From Thermoflexales bacterium (lineage in GTDB: Bacteria > Chloroflexota > Anaerolineae > Fen-1058): a stretch of 56,825 nt of DNA. The notes below the pieces were generated by a model. That model worked only from the letters and a program-made list of their open reading frames with translations. It was not told the origin of the DNA and did not search any database. Position numbers and translations under genes: made by a program. The stretch lies in NCBI GenBank assembly GCA_016931085.1, contig JAFGFO010000001.1, forward strand, positions 1-56,825, read 5' to 3'. Within the stretch, counting starts at the first letter, position 1. The number at the start of each line of letters is the position of its first letter. This document shows, piece by piece, positions 16,008-22,367 of this stretch.

Positions 16008-16357
16008 TCGTCAGGAAACGGCCCATTAAGAAACGGCCCATTAAGAAATGGGGGGGGCTATTCTGATGGCCCAATATTGAAAAGGCAACGAACAAGAGGA
16101 GTAGGCGGCCTGGCCCAGCAGAGAGTGCCGGTCACCGGCTGAAAGCCGGCGCAGGGGAAACCGCCGAAGGTCGCTTGGGAGTCGAGTGGGTGAACGGGCA
16201 AGCCAGCAAATCGGCAAGCTGGCAAAGAGTAACCCACTCCGGGATGGCCCGTTATAGCCAGTGGAGCGTGCGGCTGCCGGCCTGGCGGCTGCGAACCGAG
16301 GTGGTACCGCGAAAGACAGTCCCTTTCGTCCTTGGATGGCGAAAGGGAGTTTTGTTT
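16008..16357 (+). promoter_or_regulatory. T-box riboswitch leader of valS (GUC specifier)
   Basis: This leader senses uncharged tRNA-Val. An AAGAGGAGTAGG segment (16093-16104) fits the base of Stem I, followed by CAGAGAG and the distal hairpin. The specifier loop shows GAAGGTCGC with GUC (valine) at 16170-16172. The T-box sequence GAGGTGGTACCGCG spans 16298-16311. It is followed by a terminator stem CCCTTTCG (16321-16328)/CGAAAGGG (16340-16347) and AGTTTTGTTT. Uncharged tRNA would stabilise the antiterminator and allow valS transcription. Two CGGCCCATTAAGAAA units with a G8 run sit at the 5' end. Nothing else codes in this 510-bp gap. Confidence 0.9.
16340..16357 (+). terminator. T-box intrinsic terminator (3' arm and U-tract)
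   Basis: The CGAAAGGG arm pairs with CCCTTTCG at 16321-16328 and is followed by AGTTTTGTTT. This is the conditional terminator of the valS T-box leader, 25 bp ahead of the start codon. Confidence 0.8.
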
Positions 16358-16382
16358 AAGTCATCATAACGGAGTATGAATC

Positions 16383-19028
16383 ATGGCTAAAGACATGCCC
16401 AAAACCTACGACTTTAAATCGACCGAGCAGCGCCTGTACGATTGGTGGGAAAAGCAAGGCCATTTCAAACCCAGGGGCGAGGCGGGCGCGCCGCGCTTTG
16501 TGATCTCGATGCCGCCGCCCAACATCACCGCCCCGCTGCACCTTGGGCACGCTCTGACCGCTTCGATCGAAGACATCATGATCCGCTACCACCGCATGCG
16601 GGGCGATCGGACCTTGTGGGTACCGGGCAGCGACCACGCCAGCATCGCCACCCAGCTTCAAATCGAAAAGATGCTGCGTCAGGAGGGCACTTCGCGCGAG
16701 GAGTTGGGCCGCGACGAGTTCCTGCGCCGCGCCTGGCAATGGAAGGACAAATACGGCGGGATCATTACCCAGCAGCACCGTCGCATGGGGGCCAGTTGCG
16801 ACTGGGAGCGCGAGCGTTTTACGATGGACGAGGGGTTGAATCGCGCCGTGCGCGAAGCCTTTGTGCGTCTGTACGAGCAGGGGGTGATCTACAAAGGCCA
16901 GTACCTGGTCAACTGGTCGCCCGGCCTCAAAACAGCCGTGGACGATCTGGAGATCGAATATCGCGAGGAAGAGGCCACGTTGTACTACTTCAAGTACCCC
17001 ATTGCCGGCGCGCCAGGCGAGTACATTCCCGTGGCCACCATTCGGCCCGAAACCATCCTGGGCGACACGGCTGTGGCGGTGCATCCCGACGACGAGCGCT
17101 ACCGCCACCTGATCGGCGCGACCTGCCTGGTGCCCATCCTCAAACGGACGATCCCCGTCATTCACGACACCTACGTGAGCCAGGAATTCGGCACTGGCGC
17201 GCTCAAGGTTACCCCTGGCCACGACCCGGCCGACTATGAAATCGGCCAGCGACACGGCCTGCCCATCATCAACGTGCTCAATCCCGACGCCACGATGAGC
17301 CAGGACGCCGGTCCTTATGCCGGGCTGGATCGCTACGAGTGCCGCAAAAAGTTGTGGGCCGACATGGAGGCGGCCGGGCTGACGATCAAGACCGAAGCCT
17401 ATCTCACCACCATCCCGCATGCCCAACGCGGCGGCGAGATCATCGAGCCGATGGTCAGCACGCAATGGTACGTCAATATCAAGCCGATGGCCGAGGCGGC
17501 GTTGGCGGCCGTGCGCGACGGGCGCATCCGCATCGTGCCCGAGCGCTTTAACAAGGTATATTACAACTGGCTCGAAAACATTCGTGACTGGTGCATCAGC
17601 CGCCAACTGTGGTGGGGACACCGCATCCCGGTCTGGACCTGCCGCGACTGCGGTCACGAGTGGGCTGCCAGGCAGGACCCCAACACGTGCGTCACATGCG
17701 GCGGCGCCAGGCTGGAACAGGACCCAGACGTGCTGGACACCTGGTTCAGCTCGGCCCTGTGGCCATTCAGCACCTTGGGCTGGCCGGACGACACACCTGA
17801 CCTGCGCGCGTTTTACCCGACCACAGTCATGGAAACCGCCTACGACATCCTTTTCTTCTGGGTGGCACGCATGGTCATGGGCGGCTTGGAATTCACCGGC
17901 GACATCCCCTTCGAGACCGTCTACCTGCACGGCCTGATCCGCGACGAGCGCGGACGCAAGATGTCCAAGACGCTGGGCAACGCCGTAGATCCACTAGAAC
18001 TGATCGAGGAGTATGGCACCGACGCGTTGCGCTTTACGCTGTTGACCGGCTCGACACCCGGCAACGACATGAATCTCAGCTTGCAGCGGGTCGAGTCCAA
18101 CCGGAACTTTGCCAACAAGATTTGGAACGCGGCGCGGTTTGTAATAGCAAATAGCAACTATCAAGTGGCAAATAGCGACATGTCCGATCTCGCCCTGCCC
18201 GAGCGCTGGATCCTGTCGCGCCTGAACCGCGCCGTGGCCTCCGCCACGCGCCTGATCGACGAATTTCAATTCGGCGAAGCCGGGCGGATCGTTTACGAAT
18301 TCTTTTGGGGTGATTATTGTGACTGGTACATCGAGATGAGCAAGCGCGACCCGGGGCGGGCGCAGCCGGTGTTGGTGCACGTGCTGGGGCAGAGCTTGCG
18401 CCTGCTGCATCCCTACATGCCCTTTGTAACCGAAGAGATTTACCAGCATCTGCGGGGCGCGGTCCTGGGCGACTCTGGCACAGCGACGCAAGACGCCTGG
18501 CCCGAAGCGCTCATCATCGCCCCCTGGCCATCAGCCGGGGCGGTGGACGACGAGGCCGAAGCTCACATGGCACAATTGATGGACGCCATCCGCGCGGTGC
18601 GCAACGCCCGCGCCGAGCACAACGTCCAGGCCAGCAAGCGCACGGGGGCCGTCATCGTCGCAGGCTCTTTTGCGCCGACCTTTGAGGCTCACCGTGACGA
18701 GCTGTGCCGCCTGGCCCACCTGGAGCCGGCCGGTCTGCTGATCCACGACAGGCTGGAGAGCGCCCCCCAGGCATGCCTGGCGTTGGTGTTGGGCACGGTG
18801 ACCGTCTACCTGCCCCTGGCCGAGCTGCTCGACGTGGAGGCCGAAAAGACGCGGCTGGGGCGCGAGTTGGCCGAGGTGGAAAAATCAATCGCCAGGAGCG
18901 AGGCGCTACTGACTGGCGAGTTCAGCCAGCGTGCGCCGGCGGCGGTCGTGCAGCGCGAGCGGGACAAGCTAGCGGATCTGGCGCTCAAGCGGCAAAAGCT
19001 GGCGGGCGAGCTGGCGGCGTTGGGCTAG
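16383..19028 (+). CDS. valS: Valyl-tRNA synthetase
   Basis: This class I enzyme charges tRNA-Val with valine. The 881-residue product has the HIGH-type motif in PPNITAPLHLGHAL (about 43-56), the CP1 editing region (VATIRPETILGDTAVAVHP), DWCISRQLWWGHRIP, a CRDCGHEW/CVTCGG zinc-like pair, KMSKTLGNAVDP (KMSKS loop, near 527) and a C-terminal coiled coil (EKTRLGRELAEVEKSIARSEALL). The T-box with a valine specifier supports the identity. Residues about 588-599 (IANSNYQVANSD) are encoded by a 7-bp repeat tract at 18143-18179. GGAG lies upstream of the ATG. Confidence 0.97.
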   Translation: MAKDMPKTYDFKSTEQRLYDWWEKQGHFKPRGEAGAPRFVISMPPPNITAPLHLGHALTASIEDIMIRYHRMRGDRTLWVPGSDHASIATQLQIEKMLRQEGTSREELGRDEFLRRAWQWKDKYGGIITQQHRRMGASCDWERERFTMDEGLNRAVREAFVRLYEQGVIYKGQYLVNWSPGLKTAVDDLEIEYREEEATLYYFKYPIAGAPGEYIPVATIRPETILGDTAVAVHPDDERYRHLIGATCLVPILKRTIPVIHDTYVSQEFGTGALKVTPGHDPADYEIGQRHGLPIINVLNPDATMSQDAGPYAGLDRYECRKKLWADMEAAGLTIKTEAYLTTIPHAQRGGEIIEPMVSTQWYVNIKPMAEAALAAVRDGRIRIVPERFNKVYYNWLENIRDWCISRQLWWGHRIPVWTCRDCGHEWAARQDPNTCVTCGGARLEQDPDVLDTWFSSALWPFSTLGWPDDTPDLRAFYPTTVMETAYDILFFWVARMVMGGLEFTGDIPFETVYLHGLIRDERGRKMSKTLGNAVDPLELIEEYGTDALRFTLLTGSTPGNDMNLSLQRVESNRNFANKIWNAARFVIANSNYQVANSDMSDLALPERWILSRLNRAVASATRLIDEFQFGEAGRIVYEFFWGDYCDWYIEMSKRDPGRAQPVLVHVLGQSLRLLHPYMPFVTEEIYQHLRGAVLGDSGTATQDAWPEALIIAPWPSAGAVDDEAEAHMAQLMDAIRAVRNARAEHNVQASKRTGAVIVAGSFAPTFEAHRDELCRLAHLEPAGLLIHDRLESAPQACLALVLGTVTVYLPLAELLDVEAEKTRLGRELAEVEKSIARSEALLTGEFSQRAPAAVVQRERDKLADLALKRQKLAGELAALG
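18143..18179. repeat. Heptameric repeat inside valS (AATAGCA type)
   Basis: Units AATAGCA, AATAGCA, ACTATCA, AGTGGCA, AATAGCG run with period 7 inside the valS frame, giving a polar IANSNYQVANSD insert just before the anticodon-binding domain. Confidence 0.65.
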
Positions 19029-19032
19029 ATTT

Positions 19033-19100
19033 TTTGACCACAAAGGACACAAAGAACACAAGAATCCTTCGTGTCCCTTTGTGCCCTTCGTGGTTTATTT
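19033..19100. repeat. Inverted CACAAAGG/CCTTTGTG repeat downstream of valS
   Basis: ACCACAAAGGACACAAAG is mirrored by CTTTGTGCCCTTCGTGGT about 20 bp later, an imperfect 18-bp inverted repeat between the convergent valS and flavoprotein genes. It could act as a two-way terminator; related CACAGAG units occur elsewhere in the window. Confidence 0.5.
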
Positions 19101-20452
19101 CAAAGTAGACCGGCTACGTAGGCCGCCGCCTGCTCGCCGGCGACGTAGCCGGTGGAAAAGGCTGCCTGCAAGTTGTAACCGCCCGTGTCGGCGTCGAGGT
19201 CTAGCAGCTCGCCGCACAGGTACAGCCCCTTCACCAGGCGCGAGGCCATCGTGCGCGGGTCGACTTCAGACAACGAGACCCCGCCGGCGGTCACGATCGC
19301 CCGAGACATCGGCAGCGGCGCTTTGATATTGAAGCGCAGCGACTTGAGACAGGCCAGCAAACGTTCACGCTCGGTCCTGTCGATCCGCCCGCCAGGCTTG
19401 TCGGGTGGCACGCCAGTCCACTCGACAAAGGGGTCCACCAGCTTGCGCGGCAGCAGTTCCTTGAGGATATTGTGGTAGCTCCGCCGGCTATAGCGCTCGA
19501 AATCCCGCTGAAGGCGCCGGCGCAGTTGCTCCTCGCTCAATGCCGGCTTGAGGTCGATCGAGACGCTGACCGGCCCGCACTCCAGCGCGTCCACCACGGC
19601 CAGGCTCATCAACAGCACGATCGGCCCTCCCAGTCCAAAGTGCGTCAGCATCATCTCTCCCTGGCGGCTTTCGATGACGGGCGGGCGCGGAGGGCAGGGG
19701 TAGCCGCGTCCCAAGTCCTGGCAGGGTGTCAGGTGTGGGTCGATGTCATCTGCCCTGCACTGGAAGGCCGTCAGACGCACGTTACGCAGGCTGACGCCCT
19801 GCATACGTTTTGCCCGTTCGAGCTCGTCGTCGTAAACGATCAGCGGCACCAAGGCCGGGCGCAGCTTGACAGTGGTGTGGCCCAAGCTGGCTGCCATGCG
19901 GTAACCGTCGCCGGTGGAGCCGGTGCCCGGGTACGAGGCGCCGCCCGTGGCCAGGATTACGGCCCCAGCCGGGAATCTGCCCTGATCGGTCTGCACAACC
20001 GTCACGCGCGCACCTTTATCGGTTTCTATCCCCGTCACCCGCACGCCCGTCTGTACCTGCACGCCGCCATCGGCCAGGCAGCGCTCGAGAGCCGCCAGCA
20101 CGTCGCGCGCATCGTCAGAAGCGGGAAAGATTCGCCCGCCGCGCTCGAGCTTGGTCTCGACGCCATAGCGGCGCAGAAACGCCAGCAGCTCGTCGCGAAA
20201 GAAACGGTGAAAAGCGCTGTAGAGAAAACGCCCGTTGGGGCCATACATGGCGACAAAATCGTCCAGTTCCCTGGTGTTGCTCAAGTTGCAGCGCGTTTTG
20301 CCGCTGATGAGGAGCTTCTTGCCGGGCCGCTCGGCCTTTTCCAACAAAAGTGCGCCGGCGCCCATCTCGGCTGCCCGGCTGGCAGCCATCAGCCCAGCCG
20401 CTCCGGCGCCTACGACGACGACACGACCGGCGATCACAATATCTTCTCTCAT
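19100..20452 (-). CDS. HI0933-family FAD-dependent flavoprotein
   Basis: The 450-residue protein has an N-terminal dinucleotide-binding motif VVVVGAGAAGLMAASRAAE (GxGxxG) and the family signature RPGKKLLISGKTRCNLSN. ILATGGASYPGTGSTGDGYRMAASLGH follows, and the C-terminal run FNIKAPLPMSRAIVTAGGVSLSEVDPRTMASRLVKGLYLCGELLDLDADTGGYNLQAAFSTGYVAG is also diagnostic. Members bind FAD; the reaction is not defined. The gene converges on valS. Its start lies next to a 7-bp repeat tract (20461-20507) and shows no clear ribosome site. Confidence 0.9.
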   Translation of the reverse strand: MREDIVIAGRVVVVGAGAAGLMAASRAAEMGAGALLLEKAERPGKKLLISGKTRCNLSNTRELDDFVAMYGPNGRFLYSAFHRFFRDELLAFLRRYGVETKLERGGRIFPASDDARDVLAALERCLADGGVQVQTGVRVTGIETDKGARVTVVQTDQGRFPAGAVILATGGASYPGTGSTGDGYRMAASLGHTTVKLRPALVPLIVYDDELERAKRMQGVSLRNVRLTAFQCRADDIDPHLTPCQDLGRGYPCPPRPPVIESRQGEMMLTHFGLGGPIVLLMSLAVVDALECGPVSVSIDLKPALSEEQLRRRLQRDFERYSRRSYHNILKELLPRKLVDPFVEWTGVPPDKPGGRIDRTERERLLACLKSLRFNIKAPLPMSRAIVTAGGVSLSEVDPRTMASRLVKGLYLCGELLDLDADTGGYNLQAAFSTGYVAGEQAAAYVAGLL

Positions 20453-20460
20453 CCGTTGTA

Positions 20461-20507
20461 GTTTGCAGGTTGCAGATTGGCGAGTTTCAGGCTTCAGGTG
20501 GCAGGCT
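20461..20507. repeat. Heptameric repeat at an operon junction
   Basis: Degenerate units of TTGCAGG/TTTCAGG/CTTCAGG fill the gap between the flavoprotein start and the SRPBCC-like gene. On the minus strand they encode the last residues (LPPEA) and the stop of the upstream gene. Confidence 0.6.
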
Positions 20508-21062
20508 TTCTAGCCGTTCCATCGCCGCCAGCCAATCAGGAAAAGCTTGGATGGAATTCTCGATAAAGCCTTCGACGATCTCGTGGACGCGCATATCCAT
20601 GATGCTCTCGGCGATGCTGTTCACCACCTTGGCCGGCACCATGCGCAGGCCAAGCGGCGTGGGCAGCCTGGCGCGCAGTTGCATACTGTACTCGATTCTC
20701 GTCTGGGCACCTGGCTCCTCGTAGAAAACAGACTCGTTGGAGAAAATGCCCTGGACCGTCGACGAAGTCAGGCCGGCCTGGGGCCTGACCGGGGGCATGC
20801 CCCTCAAGGGCAGGATACGCAGCACCCGAGCCTCTCCCACATCCAGCCTGGCCTGCAAATCGCACAAGATATGGATGTGATAAGCCCCCAACTCGAGCGT
20901 ATTATACAGCACGCGAAAGCGGTCGTAGGCATACACCCGCATGATCGAGATGTGGGGTAAAAGCGTCAAGATGCGATTCAGGTCGGTATAATAGGCATAG
21001 GCCATCGGCAACTCGGCCGGGAAGATAAAAGAACGGTGTGTGCAGCCGCTGATCTTGATCAT
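20487..21062 (-). CDS. SRPBCC/DUF1997-like protein
   Basis: This 191-residue protein resembles the DUF1997/SRPBCC-type ligand-binding fold: FIFPAELPMAYAYYTDLNRILTLLPHISIMRVYAYDRFRVLY at the start, a central beta-rich part (YHIHILCDLQARL ... TSSTVQGIFSNESVFYE) and a long C-terminal helix (VVNSIAESIMDMRVHEIVEGFIENSIQAFPDWLAAMERL). No catalytic residues can be named. The function is unknown; similar proteins may bind hydrophobic ligands, which would fit lipid and PHA neighbours, but this is speculation. Its C-terminus and stop fall in a 7-bp repeat. Confidence 0.6.
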   Translation of the reverse strand: MIKISGCTHRSFIFPAELPMAYAYYTDLNRILTLLPHISIMRVYAYDRFRVLYNTLELGAYHIHILCDLQARLDVGEARVLRILPLRGMPPVRPQAGLTSSTVQGIFSNESVFYEEPGAQTRIEYSMQLRARLPTPLGLRMVPAKVVNSIAESIMDMRVHEIVEGFIENSIQAFPDWLAAMERLESLPPEA

Positions 21063-21082
21063 GGATGGACTTTATGTCCCAG

Positions 21083-21102
21083 GTTTCAGTTTTCAGGTTC
21101 AA
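21083..21102. repeat. Heptameric repeat at the phaR 3' end
   Basis: TTTCAGT, TTTCAGG and TTCAAAT run up to the phaR stop codon; the antisense TTTGA of the last unit supplies the TGA stop. Confidence 0.55.
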
Positions 21103-21629
21103 ATGTCTAACTCGGCCGCCAGCGCATCCAGTTGAGCGCTCAACGCTTGCAGGGCCTGGCGCGTGGGCACGCCACGCCGGGCCAGCGCCTCTTCCAATTC
21201 CCGCTCGCTGGGCGACCAATACCGCCGGCCATCCAGAGCCAGGAGGCGATCAAGCAAGCGGCGACCCTCCCCCTCAGCCAACTCACCCTGGCTGATCAAG
21301 GTGTGAACCCGCCACTCGATCTCGCCGTCCACACTGCGCATAAAACCCAGTGAGGACAGCATGGCCTGCTGTAAAACATCCAGCGTATCATCCCCGGCCT
21401 TGACCAAAGCAGTCAAGACAGCCTGGGGTAAAAGGCCGTGCTGTTTCTTTTCTTGTTCAAAAATGATTTGCGTCAGTGTCAGTGCCGTCAGATCTTCGCC
21501 TGTGGCGTGATCAAGCACCTGGACCTGTTGCCCCTGGCGAACGAGCACAGCAATCTCCTCCAGGGTGATGTAACGCTTGGCCTCGGTATCGTACAGTTTG
21601 CGATTGGGATAGCGCTTGATGGACAGCAT
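21099..21629 (-). CDS. phaR: Polyhydroxyalkanoate synthesis regulator PhaR-like
   Basis: The 176-residue product opens with the PHB/PHA accumulation regulator DNA-binding domain: IKRYPNRKLYDTEAKRYITLEEIAVLVRQGQQVQVLDHATGEDLTALTLTQIIFEQEKKQ (about 3-62), which is diagnostic. The C-terminal half is helical. Known PhaR proteins bind DNA and PHA polymer and repress phasin and phaR genes until granules form. Here the gene follows a phasin gene on the same strand with 145 bp between, and two palindromic sites lie in the phasin promoter. No PHA synthase is in the window. Confidence 0.9.
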   Translation of the reverse strand: MLSIKRYPNRKLYDTEAKRYITLEEIAVLVRQGQQVQVLDHATGEDLTALTLTQIIFEQEKKQHGLLPQAVLTALVKAGDDTLDVLQQAMLSSLGFMRSVDGEIEWRVHTLISQGELAEGEGRRLLDRLLALDGRRYWSPSERELEEALARRGVPTRQALQALSAQLDALAAELDI

Positions 21630-21665
21630 ACACCTGCTCTGGGTACATCATACCACTTTGCGATT

Positions 21666-21687
21666 GCCCTGCCCTGCTGGGCAGGGC
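21666..21687 (-). terminator. Intercistronic 9-bp hairpin between phasin and phaR
   Basis: GCCCTGCCC and GGGCAGGGC pair perfectly around a 4-nt loop. No T-run follows, so it is more likely a processing or attenuation hairpin that lets phasin outnumber its regulator. Confidence 0.45.
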
Positions 21688-21710
21688 CGTTGCAAGGTCA
21701 GCGATGTAGC

Positions 21711-21749
21711 TTGGGTTGAGGCGAGTTGCAAAGCAAGCACGAAACCCAA
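21711..21749. repeat. TTGGGTT...AACCCAA inverted repeat
   Basis: Inverted 7-bp arms bracket a 25-bp core between phasin and phaR. It is a plausible dispersed palindromic element; no second copy was seen in this window. Confidence 0.4.
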
Positions 21750-21774
21750 CATCCCCGATCGAGGGAATACGATC

Positions 21775-22134
21775 CTATTTCTTCATCGCTTCTACTTTTT
21801 TAGTCAAAGCGGCCACCCGCTCACTCAAGGCTTGGACGTCAGACTTGGTGGGGACGTTCATGCGGCTCAGGATTTCCTCGACCCGCTTGTCCAAGCTTGA
21901 TTCAAGCCCTTTGGCCTGCTTCTTGCGCTTTTCCAACAACTCGTGCATCAGCTTCTTGCCGTCTTGCTCGGCAATCTCGCCGCGCTCGACCAGCTTTTTG
22001 ACAAAGTCCTCGGCCTCGTCCTGGGCCAGTGCTACTGCGCCAACGCCGGCCAACAAAACTTTGCGCGCCCCTTCCAGGAGCGGGCTGCGCTCCTTCTTGG
22101 CCTCTTCGACCACCCGAACTGCCTTTTTAACCAT
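21775..22134 (-). CDS. Phasin-family (PhaF/PhaI-type) granule protein
   Basis: This 119-residue, Lys/Glu-rich, fully helical protein matches PHA granule-associated phasins of the PhaF/PhaI type: RKVLLAGVGAVALAQDEAEDFVKKLVERGEIAEQDGKKLMHELLEKRKKQ, then a C-terminal coiled coil (VQALSERVAALTKKVEAMKK). It would coat PHA or other neutral-lipid inclusions. The ATG has a near-perfect AAGGAGGTG ribosome site. Its promoter carries two palindromic operators next to the divergent WS/DGAT promoter. With a WS/DGAT next door, it may coat wax or triglyceride droplets instead of PHA. Confidence 0.85.
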   Translation of the reverse strand: MVKKAVRVVEEAKKERSPLLEGARKVLLAGVGAVALAQDEAEDFVKKLVERGEIAEQDGKKLMHELLEKRKKQAKGLESSLDKRVEEILSRMNVPTKSDVQALSERVAALTKKVEAMKK

Positions 22135-22202
22135 CGCTACACCTCCTTAATTGCGGCCGTCCTCGACCGCCCTAAATGGTGGGGGCAAGCCGCCCCAAGA
22201 CC

Positions 22203-22242
22203 ATAACGCACTGCGTCATAAATTATAACACACTGCGTCATA
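22203..22242. promoter_or_regulatory. Two palindromic operators (candidate PhaR sites)
   Basis: Operator 1 (22203-22219) contains the perfect palindrome ACGCA-C-TGCGT. Operator 2 (22226-22242) has ACACA-C-TGCGT with identical flanks (ATAA ... CAT). Their centres are 23 bp apart. On the minus strand one lies between the phasin -10 and -35 and the other at the start of transcription, an ideal repressor position. The TGC core fits the TGC-rich sites described for PhaR. Confidence 0.6.
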
Positions 22243-22250
22243 AATGTCAA
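22222..22250 (-). promoter_or_regulatory. Phasin promoter
   Basis: A consensus sigma-70 promoter: TTGACA (22245-22250), 17-bp spacer, TATAAT (22222-22227) on the minus strand. It is back-to-back with the WS/DGAT promoter, with only 2 bp between the two -35 elements. Confidence 0.8.
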
Positions 22251-22252
22251 GC

Positions 22253-22281
22253 TTGACTTGGCCTCGCTTCTTCACTATAAT
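22253..22281 (+). promoter_or_regulatory. WS/DGAT promoter
   Basis: TTGACT (22253-22258), 17-bp spacer and TATAAT (22276-22281). The facing -35 elements form the palindrome GTCAAGCTTGAC. A CACAGAG-type repeat with CTCTGCCTTTGTG lies in the leader. Confidence 0.8.
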
Positions 22282-22367
22282 AGGGACACACAGAGGCTAA
22301 AAGCTTGATCTTATATTATCTCAAGGTTGCTCTCTGCCTTTGTGGCTAATTCTTGACACTCATCTTT

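Noticed and set aside
16050..16057. G8 runs here and at 25510-25517 as phase-variation switches
   Set aside because: Both are outside coding regions and not placed between promoter elements; no evidence of switching.
16356..17930. 524-codon minus-strand frame over valS
   Set aside because: It is antisense to a certain gene, and its sequence lacks recognisable domains.
22203..22242. Direct repeats considered as iterons or a replication origin
   Set aside because: Only two units, each palindromic, placed exactly on promoter elements; operator is the simpler reading.
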